Assembly: GCF_002201535.1 (NCBI RefSeq)
Contig: NZ_NIWW01000002.1
Coordinates: forward strand, 62,001 to 126,000
Length of the DNA: 64,000 bases
From: Lacimicrobium sp. SS2-24
GTDB taxonomy: Bacteria > Pseudomonadota > Gammaproteobacteria > Enterobacterales > Alteromonadaceae
Direction of reading: 5' to 3'
This document shows, piece after piece, positions 53,924 through 64,000 of this stretch (the first letter of the stretch is position 1; each line of letters begins with the position of its first letter). Under the pieces are notes generated by a model that saw only the letters and a program-made list of their open reading frames with translations, was not told the DNA's origin and searched no databases. A program made the translations under genes and the position numbers.

Positions 53924-54667
53924 ATGTTACCCTTCCTCCTCGTTTCGCTGTTGATACATGTCATCGGGGTCTGGTGGCTAATGCGTATGCAAACCAATGC
54001 GGTGGCGCCGATGCTCAAGCAGGGGCAGGGGCTGAGCCAGACCAAACCGGCCATTACTGCCCGCCTCTGGACGATGCCGATCTCGTCGCCCGACTCATTA
54101 AAAGAACACTCCGAGCCTCAGCCCTTACAGTCAGAGATCCCATCCGAGTCTGCGCCGCCGAAGCCTCAGGCCTCGCAGGTTGCTTCTTCTGAGCCTCAGG
54201 CCTCGCAGGTTGCTTCTTCTGAGCCTCAGCCTCGAGAGAGCGCTGTCGAGCCATCGCAAGCCTCTGAAGAAAATGTTGAGTTGGTGGAGTCCTCCGAGTT
54301 ATCCCCCTCACCATCCTCAGCAGTGACTCAAAACCCGAAAGGTACCCTGGATGTTTCATCCTATCAGAGTGCGGCGCAGCGTCATCTCTCAGCCTGGCAG
54401 GCCAGACAGGACAGAAAGAATGCAGAGGAGGCGAGCAGAGACTATGCCGAGCGGCGCAATAACCCCATCGGAGAGATTCCTGAATTCACGCCGCGACTCA
54501 GTGAAGAGGAAAAGCTGCTCAAGGCGATCGTTAAAGACGTTAACTGCGAAAAAGGGGCGAATGCCGCCATTACGGCTGTAATGGGGTTTTTTGGTGGCGC
54601 GGTACGTTGCAGTGAGCGCGGCGATTTTCAAAAGCATATCGACAAGCGACTGCATGAGCGTCCTTAG
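53924..54667 (+). CDS. Membrane-anchored Pro/Ser-rich protein of unknown function
   Basis: 247 residues from ATG 53924; an alternative TTG (53894) or GTG (53900) is in frame and none has a clear ribosome site, so the start is uncertain. The N-terminal helix MLPFLLVSLLIHVIGVWWLM resembles a TonB-type anchor. A Pro/Ser/Glu-rich periplasmic spacer with a 30-bp tandem duplication (QASQVASSEP twice) follows, then a C-terminal domain with two cysteines (DVNCEKGANAAITAVMGFF, AVRCSERGDF). It lacks a TonB C-terminal domain. Function unknown. Confidence 0.7.
   Translation: MLPFLLVSLLIHVIGVWWLMRMQTNAVAPMLKQGQGLSQTKPAITARLWTMPISSPDSLKEHSEPQPLQSEIPSESAPPKPQASQVASSEPQASQVASSEPQPRESAVEPSQASEENVELVESSELSPSPSSAVTQNPKGTLDVSSYQSAAQRHLSAWQARQDRKNAEEASRDYAERRNNPIGEIPEFTPRLSEEEKLLKAIVKDVNCEKGANAAITAVMGFFGGAVRCSERGDFQKHIDKRLHERP
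54163..54222 (+). repeat. 30-bp tandem duplication in the Pro/Ser-rich gene
   Basis: Two identical 30-bp units (54163-54192 and 54193-54222), starting GCCTCAGGCC and ending CTTCTTCTGA, followed by a partial third copy. The unit is a multiple of three, so the frame is kept. It encodes PQASQVASSE twice in the periplasmic spacer. Confidence 0.9.
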
Positions 54668-54681
54668 TCATTTTTTGGATA

Positions 54682-54714
54682 AAAATGCATTAAAAATGGG
54701 CGAAAATGCGTTAA
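54682..54714 (+). promoter_or_regulatory. Direct repeats before lysC
   Basis: AAAATGCATTAA (54682-54693) and AAAATGCGTTAA (54703-54714) are identical in 11 of 12 bases and spaced 21 bp, two helical turns, just upstream of lysC. They could be a regulator's binding sites. No lysine riboswitch structure was recognised in the 84-bp gap. Confidence 0.4.
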
Positions 54715-54751
54715 GCTCGGGGCCCTGCAGCACAATACCGGAGGGTGGGAT

Positions 54752-56101
54752 ATGTCACTGAATATCGCTAAGTTTGGCGGAACCAGCGTCGCTAACATTG
54801 AGGCCATGAGCAGCTGTGCTCGTGTTGTAATGGACAACAACGCTACCCGGGTGGTGGTGGTCAGTGCCGCCGCCGGTGTGACCAATTATCTGGTTAAGCT
54901 GGCCAACGAAGAACTCACCACCGAGCAAACCAATGAGGTGATCGCCAGTATCGAACAGATCGAGTTTGCCATTCTTGCTGGCCTCGACTCGCCGCCGCAG
55001 GTCTCGGTCAAACTCAATGAGCTGCTGAGTATTCTGCGTGAATTAGCCTTTCATGAAGAGATATTGCACCGTCCGGATTTAAAAGATGCCATGCTTTCAC
55101 TGGGTGAGCGTATGTCCTCACTGCTGTTTGCCGAGTTGTTGTGTCAAAAAGGTGTGCAGGCGGAGAACTTCGATGCCCGCAAAGTGATTAAAACCGACAG
55201 TGATTTTGGCCAGGCCGTTCCGGACATAGCGCTGGTGGCCCAACAGGCTGAAAAGCTTCTGAAACCCGAACTCGCGCGCACCATTATTGTAACGCAGGGC
55301 TTTGTGGGCTCAGATGAACTGGATAACACCACGACCCTGGGCCGGGGCGGCTCAGATTACACCGCAGCCTTACTGGCAGAGGCGCTGGACGCAGACAGCT
55401 GCGAGATCTGGACAGATGTCATCGGCGTGTACACCACAGATCCGCGCATTACCGACCAGGCCCGGCCATTGCCGGAGCTGAGCTTTGAAGAAGCGGCGGA
55501 GATGGCGACCTTTGGCGCCAAGGTACTGCACCCGGCCACGATGGTGCCGGCAGTACGCAAAAATATACCGGTGTTTGTGGGCTCCAGTCGCGAACCCGAG
55601 AAAGGCGGCACCTGGATTGTCAAAGACTGCAAGCACGAACCCCATTTCCGTGCCCTGACACGTCGCAGAGATCAGGTTCTGGTGACGGTAAAAACGCCGA
55701 GCATGCTGTATGCCTCTGGTTTTTTGCAGCAGGTCTTCGAGATTCTGGCCCGGCACAATCTCAGTGTTGATTTGGTCACCACCTCAGAAATTGCCGTCTC
55801 CCTGACCATTGATAACCCGCCCAATTCGGTGCGCGCTCGCCTCAATCGCGCCAGCATTGAAGATCTTAAAGAGATCAGCGAAGTCAGCGTCGAAGAGGGC
55901 TTCGATCTGGTGACGGTAGTGGGTAACAATATGCACAGTGCAGCAGGCGTTTCCAGTCAGATCTTCGAATCAGTGAAGAACTACAACTTGCGCCTGATTT
56001 GTTACGGCGCCAATCCCCACAATATTTCTTTTCTGGTCAGTGGCGCGGACAGTACAGGTGTGGTGAAAGATCTGCACCGGGATTTATTTGAGGGCAACTG
56101 A
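54752..56101 (+). CDS. lysC: Aspartate kinase, LysC type
   Basis: 449 residues, the length of the monofunctional E. coli aspartokinase III. N-terminal kinase domain with KFGGTSVANIEAM, LSLGERMSSLL and TTLGRGGSDYTAALLAEAL; C-terminal ACT domains (about 300-449, LVTVKTPSMLYASGFL, VTVVGNNMH) where lysine binds for feedback inhibition. First step of the Lys/Met/Thr pathway. Shine-Dalgarno GGAGGG 6-7 nt before the ATG. Together with lysA and dapF, three lysine-pathway enzymes are in this window. Confidence 0.95.
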   Translation: MSLNIAKFGGTSVANIEAMSSCARVVMDNNATRVVVVSAAAGVTNYLVKLANEELTTEQTNEVIASIEQIEFAILAGLDSPPQVSVKLNELLSILRELAFHEEILHRPDLKDAMLSLGERMSSLLFAELLCQKGVQAENFDARKVIKTDSDFGQAVPDIALVAQQAEKLLKPELARTIIVTQGFVGSDELDNTTTLGRGGSDYTAALLAEALDADSCEIWTDVIGVYTTDPRITDQARPLPELSFEEAAEMATFGAKVLHPATMVPAVRKNIPVFVGSSREPEKGGTWIVKDCKHEPHFRALTRRRDQVLVTVKTPSMLYASGFLQQVFEILARHNLSVDLVTTSEIAVSLTIDNPPNSVRARLNRASIEDLKEISEVSVEEGFDLVTVVGNNMHSAAGVSSQIFESVKNYNLRLICYGANPHNISFLVSGADSTGVVKDLHRDLFEGN

Positions 56102-56165
56102 GCGGTTATGAGCGCCGCGCTGGCTGTGGTAAAATTAACGCCCAAATTATTGATGAACTCCTGTT

Positions 56166-56786
56166 ATGGTCAGACGTACAAAGGCTGAGGCCGAAGCCAC
56201 CCGCGCTACTATTCTGGATGCTGCCGAGACATTGTTTTTTGAACAAGGCGTATCTCGAACCACGCTGGATAAGATTGCCCGGGCAGCCGGAGTGACCCGC
56301 GGGGCGGTGTATTGGCATTTCGATAATAAATCAGACTTGTTCACGGCCATGCTTGAGCGGATTCGTCTGCCTTTTCGTATGATGCTCAGTGAAATGGACC
56401 AGGTGGCCGAGGCCGATTCGTTGCAAAGCATTCGCGATATTATGATCCGCTCGCTGCAGATTGTCGGAGAAAGTGAACAGCATCGCCGGGTGCTGAGCAT
56501 CGTCTTTCATCGCTGCGAATACATTGATGAACTCAACCCGGCGGTTCACGAGCAGGAGAAGCTGGACAGCGAAGTGCAGCAAACACTGGAGCGCGCATTC
56601 GAGCGTGCGCGCCAGTCTCACCATCTGAATCCTGATGTCAGCCCGAAGCTTGCCGCCAGCGCCTTGCATGCTTATATCAGTGGGCTGATAGGGAAGTTCC
56701 TGCTCACGCCCAGGCAGTGTGATCTGGCGCAGTCCGCACCCGCATTAATTGATTGTTTCCTGGATGGTTTAAAGCGCCATAGCTGA
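56166..56786 (+). CDS. acrR: TetR-family repressor AcrR
   Basis: 206 residues. The N-terminal HTH reads KAEAEATRATILDAAETLFFEQGVSR with TTLDKIARAAGVTRGAVYWHF, nearly identical in pattern to AcrR/TtgR, and the ligand domain is of that size. It represses the AcrAB pump and is released by drugs or bile-like compounds. Unlike E. coli, where acrR is divergent from acrA, here it reads towards the 3' end of acrB, about 4.4 kb from the acrA promoter that carries its likely operator. Confidence 0.91.
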   Translation: MVRRTKAEAEATRATILDAAETLFFEQGVSRTTLDKIARAAGVTRGAVYWHFDNKSDLFTAMLERIRLPFRMMLSEMDQVAEADSLQSIRDIMIRSLQIVGESEQHRRVLSIVFHRCEYIDELNPAVHEQEKLDSEVQQTLERAFERARQSHHLNPDVSPKLAASALHAYISGLIGKFLLTPRQCDLAQSAPALIDCFLDGLKRHS

Positions 56787-56909
56787 ACAGTATCTGCTTT
56801 CACATATCACGTTGTTCGGACGTTACCCTTTGAGCAGAAAGGTAGTGCATGCGTTGCTTTGTCGCGGATGCAGACCTGACGGCAGCGACGTTAACTAATG
56901 TGCGGGAAA

Positions 56910-56935
56910 GCGCTCTGGCTATCGAACCAGAGCGC
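56910..56935 (-). terminator. Hairpin between acrR and acrB, probable terminator
   Basis: GCGCTCTGG (56910-56918) and CCAGAGCGC (56927-56935) form a 9-bp perfect stem with an 8-nt loop. Short T-runs lie on the acrB side (TTT on the minus strand). It is placed 12 bp after the acrB stop and may terminate both converging transcripts. Confidence 0.6.
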
Positions 56936-56946
56936 AGATATTTGCC

Positions 56947-59900
56947 TTATCCTTTCTTTCTGACAAAGTACTGTTGCACTATGAGATAGAACACCGGCAC
57001 CAGGAATATGGCGAGTAATGTTGCCGAAATCATGCCACCGAGCACACCGATACCGATGGCATTGCGGCTGGCTGAGCCTGCCCCACTGCTGATGGCGAGC
57101 GGTAATACGCCGAGTGAAAAGGCCATCGATGTCATGATGATTGGCCGCAGACGCAGGCGAATGGCCTCCAGAATGGCATCAAACAAGGCCTTGCCCTGAT
57201 CCTGCAGGGCGCGGGCGAATTCGACGATTAAGATGGCATTTTTCGATGCCAGTCCCATGGTGGTTAACAGTCCCACCTGAAAGTAGACATCATTTCCCAG
57301 CCCGGTGAGATAGGCCGCACAGAGGGCACCAATGATTCCCAGTGGCACCACCATGATGACGGAAAACGGGATCGCCCAGCTTTCATACAACGCCGCCAGA
57401 CATAAAAATACCACCAGAATAGAGAGTGCATACAAGGCCGGTGCCTGCGCCCCTGACATGCGCTCCTGATAGGACGTGCCCGTCCACTCAAAGCCAATCC
57501 CCTGAGGCAGTTTGCCAATCAGCTCGGCCATGGTGTTCATGGCATCCCCTGAACTGAACCCTGGTGCAGGCTGGCCCTGTATCTGCATGGCAGACACGCC
57601 GTTGTAGCGCTCGACCCGTTGCGGGCCATATACCCACTCTGTGCTGGCAAACGCGGCAAACGACACCATCTCACCGTCGTTATTTCGCACATACCAGTCG
57701 TTCAGGTTTTCAGGCATCATGCGAAAACGGGCATCGGCCTGGACATAGACCTTTTTCACCCGGCCGCGGTCGACAAAATCATTCACATAGCGGGAGCCCC
57801 AACCGATTGACAGGGTCTGGTTGATGTCGCTAATGCTTACTCCCAGGGCCCTGGCTTTGAGCTCATCGACATTGATTTTCAGCTGCGGGGCATCTTCCAT
57901 GCCATTGGGCCGTACACCGACCACTGCACTCTCCTGCGCTGCCATGCCTAACAACTGGTTTCTGGCCTGTAATAAGGCATCATGACCCAGCCCGGCACGA
58001 TCCTGCAAATACAGGCTGAAACCGGTAGCGTTGCCCAACTGCGCAATGGGCGGCAAATTGAAGGCGAAGATCTGGGCTTCTTTAATGGTTGAGAAAAAGC
58101 CCATGGACTGGCCAATCACCGCGTTCACAGACTGGCTTTCGTCCCGTTCACTCCAGTCTTTGAGGCGCACAAACGCCAGTCCCATGTTCTGTCCCTGACC
58201 CGCAAAGCTAAAGCCCGACACAGTAAATACCGACTCCACCGCATCGACGTCGTCGTAGTAATGGGAAATTTTTGTCATCACCGCTTCTGTGCGCTGCTGG
58301 CTGGCACCTGTTGGCAGTTGGATCAGCGACAGAAATACGCCCTGATCCTCATCGGGCAAGAAAGAGGTGGGCAGGCGCATAAACATGACGGCCATGACTG
58401 CCACTATGGCCAGATATACGGCCATGGAGCGCAGAGGTCTTTTCAGCATGCCACCAACCATGCGCTGATAGCCCTGGTTGCTGCGTTCAAAACCGCGGTT
58501 GAAGCCGCCAAAGAAGCCGCCTTTGTTATGATGGTCCCCTTTAACCGGTTTGAGCATGGTGGCACACAAGGCCGGGGTGAATATCAGTGCGACCAGCACC
58601 GATAACGCCATGGCAGAGACTATGGTAATGGAAAACTGCTGATAAATGGCGCCGGTAGCGCCACCAAAAAAGGCCATTGGCACAAATACGGCAGATAGCA
58701 CCAGGCCAATGCCAATCAGGGCGCCAGTGATCTGACCCATGGATTTACGGGTCGCCTCTACTGGTGACAGTCCCTCTTCGGTCATTACCCGTTCAACGTT
58801 TTCCACCACGACGATGGCGTCGTCTACCAGCAGGCCGATGGCCAGCACCATACCAAACATGGTCAGCGTGTTAATGGTAAAGCCAAACATGGTCATAATG
58901 GCAAAGGTGCCCAGCAGCACCACCGGCACCGCCAGGGTCGGTATAAGCGTTGCCCGCAGGTTTTGCAGGAACAGGTACATCACCAGAAACACCAGCAGTA
59001 TGGCTTCAAACAGGGTCTGTATTACCGAACTGATAGAGGTTTCTACAAAGGGCGTGGTGTCATAAGGGATGACCATTTCCATACCCTCAGGCAGGAAAGG
59101 CTCCATCTCAGCCAGAATATCTTTCACCGCTTTGGCGGTATCCAGGGCGTTGGCACCCGTGGCTAGGTTGATGGCCAGGCCCGTGGCCGGATCGCCATTG
59201 TAGCGACCAATCACCGAGTAATTCTCTCCACCGAGTTCGATTCTGGCCACATCACGCAGCTTCACCTGTGATCCATCGGCGTTGACTCTGAGCAGGATCT
59301 CGCCGAATTCCTCGGCAGTTGTGAGGCGGGTTTGTGCCAGCAACGCAGCATTAAACTGCTGCCCTTCCACGGCAGGGGCTCCACCAATCTGACCTGCGGT
59401 CACCTGGTTGTTCTGCTCGCGGATCGCATCGGTAATATCACCGGGTGTCAGTTGGTATTGGTTGAGCTTATCGGCATTCAGCCAGATGCGCATGGCATAC
59501 TGACTGCCAAACACCTGTACATTGCCCACACCACTGGCCCGGCTGATCGGATCCCTGACCGTAGAAACCACATAATCGGCAATATCGTCACGCTGCATGC
59601 TGCCGTCTTTGGAGACAAACCCCACCACCATCAGAAAACTGCCGTTGGACTTGGCTACGGCCACACCTTGCTGTTGCACCTCCTGTGGTAACAGGGGCAA
59701 GGCGCGTTGTAGCTTATTCTGTACCTGAACCTGGGCAATATCGGCATCGGTGCCGGTCTCAAAAGTCAGCGTCACCGACACATTACCCACCGAATCGCTT
59801 TGTGCCGACATGTACATCAGGTTGTCGAGTCCGGTCATGGACTGTTCAATCACCTGAGTCACGGCATTTTCGGCAGCCTGGGCAGAGGCGCCCGGGTAGC

Positions 59901-60042
59901 TTGCATTAATGGTGACGGCCGGCGGGGCGACCTGAGGATATTGCTCTATGGGCAGTTGTCTGATGGACAGCGCACCGGCAAGCATAATCACAATGGCGAT
60001 CACCCAGGCAAAAATTGGCCTGCCAATAAAGAAATTGGCCAT
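56947..60042 (-). CDS. acrB: RND multidrug efflux inner-membrane pump, AcrB-type
   Basis: 1031 residues with the HAE1/AcrB layout: helix 1 ([18 protein letters not shown]), porter domains PN1-PN2-PC1-PC2, and twelve membrane helices. The proton-relay aspartates are in [18 protein letters not shown]. Late motifs include [12 protein letters not shown] and the C-terminal LVPVFYLIV. It exports drugs, dyes and detergents from the periplasm with AcrA and a TolC-type channel not found here. It starts 3 bp after the acrA stop on the same strand, so they form one operon. The extreme C-terminus is short and basic. Confidence 0.96.
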   Translation of the reverse strand: MANFFIGRPIFAWVIAIVIMLAGALSIRQLPIEQYPQVAPPAVTINASYPGASAQAAENAVTQVIEQSMTGLDNLMYMSAQSDSVGNVSVTLTFETGTDADIAQVQVQNKLQRALPLLPQEVQQQGVAVAKSNGSFLMVVGFVSKDGSMQRDDIADYVVSTVRDPISRASGVGNVQVFGSQYAMRIWLNADKLNQYQLTPGDITDAIREQNNQVTAGQIGGAPAVEGQQFNAALLAQTRLTTAEEFGEILLRVNADGSQVKLRDVARIELGGENYSVIGRYNGDPATGLAINLATGANALDTAKAVKDILAEMEPFLPEGMEMVIPYDTTPFVETSISSVIQTLFEAILLVFLVMYLFLQNLRATLIPTLAVPVVLLGTFAIMTMFGFTINTLTMFGMVLAIGLLVDDAIVVVENVERVMTEEGLSPVEATRKSMGQITGALIGIGLVLSAVFVPMAFFGGATGAIYQQFSITIVSAMALSVLVALIFTPALCATMLKPVKGDHHNKGGFFGGFNRGFERSNQGYQRMVGGMLKRPLRSMAVYLAIVAVMAVMFMRLPTSFLPDEDQGVFLSLIQLPTGASQQRTEAVMTKISHYYDDVDAVESVFTVSGFSFAGQGQNMGLAFVRLKDWSERDESQSVNAVIGQSMGFFSTIKEAQIFAFNLPPIAQLGNATGFSLYLQDRAGLGHDALLQARNQLLGMAAQESAVVGVRPNGMEDAPQLKINVDELKARALGVSISDINQTLSIGWGSRYVNDFVDRGRVKKVYVQADARFRMMPENLNDWYVRNNDGEMVSFAAFASTEWVYGPQRVERYNGVSAMQIQGQPAPGFSSGDAMNTMAELIGKLPQGIGFEWTGTSYQERMSGAQAPALYALSILVVFLCLAALYESWAIPFSVIMVVPLGIIGALCAAYLTGLGNDVYFQVGLLTTMGLASKNAILIVEFARALQDQGKALFDAILEAIRLRLRPIIMTSMAFSLGVLPLAISSGAGSASRNAIGIGVLGGMISATLLAIFLVPVFYLIVQQYFVRKKG

Positions 60043-60045
60043 GAA

Positions 60046-61188
60046 TTAACCTCCCTGAGACGCGGACTGTGCGGTGGTAACTTTAACCTCGGCACCGGGG
60101 CGTACCTTTTGCAACCCTTTTACAATCACCCGGTCGCCGGCTTCCAGGCCACCCTTCACGCGCCAGTGCTGATCTCTGGCCTCACCCACCTGAATGATCT
60201 TTTTCACCACCTTGTTGTCGTTGTCGACCAGCAGCACCGACGCTTCGCCTTTTGGTGTGTAAGCAACTGCTGCCTGAGGTACCAGAATGGCATTGGGATC
60301 AGTGCCCAGAGCGACCTGAGCACGTACGAACATGCCGGGTAATAAATCGCCTTCGGTATTGGGGAATACTGCCCTTAAGGTAACCATGGCGGTGCTGGGA
60401 TCCACATTCACTTCAGAAAATTTCAGCTTACCGCGATGCTGATAGACGCTGCCGTCTTCCAGTGTCAGGCTGACATCGGCCTGAGCAGGATCACTGACGT
60501 CACCGCGTTGCAGTTGATGGCGCAGATTACGCAGCTCACTGGCTGACTGAGTCAAATCCACATAAATGGGATCGAGCTGACGAATCGTGGCCAGCCCCTG
60601 TTGCTGATTGGCGGTTAGCAGGGCGCCCTCAGTAACCGCAGAGCGGCCTATTTGGCCACTGATGGGTGCACGGATGCCGGTGTACTGAAGATTAATGCTG
60701 GCGCTTTGTACATCCGCCCTGGCAATGGCCAGCTCCGCCTCAGCCTGCATCAGCGCTGCGTTGGCGTCGTCATATTCCTGTTGGCTCACGGAGTTCGATT
60801 TCAGCAGGCCGGCGAAGCGATCGGCCTTGAGCCGGGCATTGTGCAATACCGCTTCGGCACTTGCCTGGCGAGCCTCGGCACTGTTAAGGGTGGCCTGATA
60901 AGATGCCGGGTCAATCTGATACAACAGTTGCCCCTGCTCTACGTGCTGCCCCTCTTCGAACAGGCGTTGTTGCAGGATGCCGCTGACCTGGGGACGAATC
61001 TCTGCCTGACGATAGTCAACGGTACGCCCGGGTAATTCATTGGTCAGTGCAAGTGGCTGTGACTGGATTTGTGCCACTTCCACTTCCGGAAGTTGGCTGC
61101 CCCGTTGTTGCTGTGGCTGCGGCTGACTGCAACCGCTGAGTAGCAAGCCTAACAGCAACGCTGAACTGATTAATCTGTCTGCTTTCAC
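60046..61188 (-). CDS. acrA: Periplasmic adaptor (membrane fusion) protein, AcrA-type
   Basis: 380 residues from GTG 61188, supported by GAGGTG 5 nt upstream; the longer frame lacks that. A lipoprotein with lipobox LLLSGC, then the lipoyl/hairpin domain with GRTVDYRQAEIRPQVSGILQ, a coiled-coil hairpin, and beta-barrel IQYTGIRAPISGQIGRS-type segment (here INLQYTGIRAPISGQIG). It links AcrB to TolC. It is first in the acrAB operon, with an AcrR-like palindrome 55 bp upstream of the start. Confidence 0.94.
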   Translation of the reverse strand: MKADRLISSALLLGLLLSGCSQPQPQQQRGSQLPEVEVAQIQSQPLALTNELPGRTVDYRQAEIRPQVSGILQQRLFEEGQHVEQGQLLYQIDPASYQATLNSAEARQASAEAVLHNARLKADRFAGLLKSNSVSQQEYDDANAALMQAEAELAIARADVQSASINLQYTGIRAPISGQIGRSAVTEGALLTANQQQGLATIRQLDPIYVDLTQSASELRNLRHQLQRGDVSDPAQADVSLTLEDGSVYQHRGKLKFSEVNVDPSTAMVTLRAVFPNTEGDLLPGMFVRAQVALGTDPNAILVPQAAVAYTPKGEASVLLVDNDNKVVKKIIQVGEARDQHWRVKGGLEAGDRVIVKGLQKVRPGAEVKVTTAQSASQGG

Positions 61189-61242
61189 ATTACACCTCGA
61201 CAATCCCGGTTTAGTTACCCGGTAAAACAATGGTGGGAATTA

Positions 61243-61258
61243 TACATACAGGTATGTA
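61243..61258. promoter_or_regulatory. AcrR-type operator upstream of acrAB
   Basis: TACATAC-AG-GTATGTA is a 16-bp near-perfect palindrome within TATACATACAGGTATGTATG. E. coli AcrR binds TACATAC...GTATGTA at the same place in its acrAB promoter. It lies 55 bp upstream of the acrA start and overlaps the likely promoter. Confidence 0.75.
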
Positions 61259-61353
61259 TGTAAGCAATCCTGTACCTGATGCCTTTGTTGTGTGCGAACA
61301 ACCGTCGCACCGATTCTCTCGCTCTGAAAAGGTGCATTTGCATGATCACGACC

Positions 61354-61371
61354 GGCGCTAAGTCTAGCGCC
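61354..61371. other. Hairpin between acrA and the serine hydrolase gene
   Basis: GGCGCTA (61354-61360) and TAGCGCC (61365-61371) form a 7-bp stem with a 4-nt loop. No strong T-run follows on either strand. It lies about 40 bp after the stop of the serine hydrolase gene and may be a weak terminator that insulates it from the acrAB promoter. Confidence 0.45.
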
Positions 61372-61410
61372 TTAACCTTCATCGGCCTATCTTCAAATTG
61401 TAAACGATGA

Positions 61411-62736
61411 TTACCGACGGCCTGTGTCAACGGTCTTGGTTGCGATGGCGTCATGGGCGATGTTAACCACCTGGCGCCAGATGGGTGTCAGGGATGGATA
61501 ACGCCCGGTTTCATGATTGAGGCCGCCATGCTGTCGATTGGTCAGCAGCACGACGACCAAGGCGCTTTTGGGGTTAATCAGCCAGTATGTACCGGTAAAG
61601 CCGGGATGCCAGTAGTAGGTTTGGTCCAGATACTGACCTTTGCGGAATCCATGGGCCTGTTCATCATCAAAGGGGGTCTGTAAAAACGTCTCGAGTGTGG
61701 TTTTGTCGGTGACGGTGTAGTTCTGGTAGGTGCCGCCATTGACCAGCATCTGGCCCAGAATCGCCAAATCATCCAGGGTGGAAAAAAGCCCAGCATGCCC
61801 TGCAACACCTTCCAGACCATACCAGGTATTGCCATCATTGGCTTCGCCAATCAGGGTATATTTGCGATAGCCATTAAAGTCAGGGTTTTTGGGCGGTCGT
61901 GCAAGAGGGTAAGGCTTTCCGGTTGCCACCATATTGCGCTCATAAGGGTTGCCGTGAGAGGTGGCGGCAATGCGCGGGCGAGCGTCGGGCAGTGGGGTGT
62001 AGCCTGTGTCCTGCATACCCAGAGGGGCATAGAGCTGCGTGTGTACGAACTGCTCCAGTGTTTTACCACTGACGGCCTCGATGATATTGCCGAGTAACAT
62101 AAAACCCAGATCGGAATACGCCCTTCGCTCACCTGGCCCATGACCAAGAGGCAGCGATGCAATGTAGTCATTCAGTTCCTGTGCGTTAGTGAGATACAGC
62201 CAGGTGGGTTGCCATGGCAACAGGCCGCTGCGGTGAGTAAGCAGTTGTTGTACCGTGATGGCCGCTTTGTCGGTGTGTTTAAACTCGGGTAACAATTCGC
62301 CCAGGGTATCCTCCAACGCGAGTTGATTGTTACTGACCAGATGCATGATGGATATGGTGGTCGCGGCAACTTTGCTCACTGACGCCAGATCAAAGATGCT
62401 GTCGGCAGACATCCTGATAGGGTTTGTGCTGTGCACCAGGTTGCCATCGTCTTGCAGGCTCAGTAACTGAGCATGACCCACCGCCTCGCGACACATCACC
62501 CTGCCCTTGTGTGCAATCAGGACCGCGGCACCGGTGAAAAGGGCATTATCATGGATTCCGGCATGCTCATGCAGTAAGCCCTGCACGTTCTCACAGGTCT
62601 GTGCAATGTCACGGTGACTGCCCTTTGGTTCGTCAGCGGCGACGACGTCTGGCAACGGCTGTGCCGACGTGGTGGTGATTAGCGTAACTGAGATCCAAAT
62701 CAGTACACGAAGAATCTGGCAATAGACAGTATGCAT
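61411..62736 (-). CDS. Class C beta-lactamase-like serine hydrolase (YfeW/PBP4B-like)
   Basis: 441 residues from ATG 62736 (MHTVYCQILRVLIWISV, a signal peptide); a longer frame is possible but has no signal. The active-site motif SxxK is SVSK in FDLASVSKVAA, and Y-x-[ND] is YSD in RRAYSDLGFMLLGN. HPGFTG supplies the HxG-like third motif. It resembles E. coli YfeW, a weak D,D-carboxypeptidase, and class C-type esterases. It should be periplasmic. A Shine-Dalgarno is not obvious. It faces away from katG, with which it shares a 219-bp promoter region. Confidence 0.87.
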   Translation of the reverse strand: MHTVYCQILRVLIWISVTLITTTSAQPLPDVVAADEPKGSHRDIAQTCENVQGLLHEHAGIHDNALFTGAAVLIAHKGRVMCREAVGHAQLLSLQDDGNLVHSTNPIRMSADSIFDLASVSKVAATTISIMHLVSNNQLALEDTLGELLPEFKHTDKAAITVQQLLTHRSGLLPWQPTWLYLTNAQELNDYIASLPLGHGPGERRAYSDLGFMLLGNIIEAVSGKTLEQFVHTQLYAPLGMQDTGYTPLPDARPRIAATSHGNPYERNMVATGKPYPLARPPKNPDFNGYRKYTLIGEANDGNTWYGLEGVAGHAGLFSTLDDLAILGQMLVNGGTYQNYTVTDKTTLETFLQTPFDDEQAHGFRKGQYLDQTYYWHPGFTGTYWLINPKSALVVVLLTNRQHGGLNHETGRYPSLTPIWRQVVNIAHDAIATKTVDTGRR

Positions 62737-62907
62737 TATCAGATGGTGACCGCCGTTTTGTGGGTGATTAGCTGGCTTCACCTTGCCAGAAAAAGAGGAT
62801 AAATAACACTGCCGGCAGGTACAGGCGATTATCACAATCGATTTATCAGGCGAGACAGATCAACACTTGTGTTCTACGTTTTGTGGTGACTAAACAAAAA
62901 CAGTGCT

Positions 62908-62937
62908 GGCGACTCAGATGAAAACGCTGACGTCGCC
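62908..62937 (+). other. Hairpin in the katG leader
   Basis: GGCGAC (62908-62913) pairs with GTCGCC (62932-62937), and CAG (62915-62917) with CTG (62927-62929) across a small internal loop. It ends 6 nt before the AAGGAG ribosome site of katG, so it could affect katG translation or mRNA stability. No convincing OxyR site was recognised upstream. Confidence 0.4.
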
Positions 62938-62940
62938 TAA

Positions 62941-64000
<1,060 letters not shown>

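Noticed and set aside
54400-54751. Lysine riboswitch upstream of lysC.
   Set aside because: The gap is only 84 bp and no riboswitch core was recognised by eye; a model-based scan would be decisive.

Overview
The window reads as chromosomal core sequence from a gammaproteobacterium, most likely an Alteromonadales member near Alteromonadaceae (inference). The evidence is a class II (long) IlvC beside IlvY, a complete ilvLGMEDA operon with a leader-peptide attenuator, the lptM-lysA-dapF-DUF484-xerC-yigB-uvrD string, the recQ/yigI/rarD neighbourhood, AcrAB/AcrR, and a C-terminal tail of GlyGly-CTERM type common in marine gammaproteobacteria. I found no rRNA, tRNA, CRISPR array, integrase or transposase. 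Both ends cut a gene: a lipoprotein at the left and katG at the right.

Layout. 1-7.2 kb: partial lipoprotein, exported amidohydrolase, hemN with an FNR-like site, a PAS chemoreceptor, DUF1285/DUF3014 and a DUF6482-like gene. 7.3-11.7 kb: proBA, a PspB-like protein, carbonic anhydrase and a MOSC protein. 11.7-14.2 kb: divergent ilvC and ilvY. 14.3-18.7 kb: an FGE-fold protein that lacks the catalytic cysteines, the ComM-type ATPase and a TRIC-type channel. 18.9-25.5 kb: the ilv operon under attenuation. 25.5-29.1 kb: a MocR regulator divergent from a DapA-family lyase and an MFS transporter. 29.1-35.0 kb: recQ, thioesterase, rarD and uvrD with a LexA box. 35.0-39.8 kb: lysine/DAP synthesis with xerC. 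40.1-44.0 kb: agmatinase and arginine decarboxylase (putrescine synthesis), a DJ-1/PfpI protein and a zinc-ribbon membrane protein.

44.0-48.7 kb is an AT-richer, accessory-looking block: a LysR regulator with a clear T-N11-A box facing a secreted metallo-beta-lactamase-fold hydrolase, a seven-repeat FG-GAP beta-propeller and a secreted esterase. 48.7-51.8 kb is a three-gene operon of an MscS-like channel, a soluble MgtE_N/CBS protein and an MgtE magnesium channel. 51.9-54.7 kb has a secreted cyclophilin with a sorting tail, a periplasmic solute-binding-like protein overlapping it tail to tail, and a TonB-like-anchored unknown. 54.7-64.0 kb: lysC, acrR, acrB and acrA with an AcrR-type operator, a class C beta-lactamase-like hydrolase and katG.

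The main themes are amino-acid biosynthesis (Pro, Ile/Val/Leu, Lys/DAP), polyamines, DNA repair and envelope functions. No defence system or complete novel system is evident. The least explained items are the 44-48.7 kb block, the MscS/CBS/MgtE operon, the non-catalytic FGE-fold protein and several structured intergenic regions.
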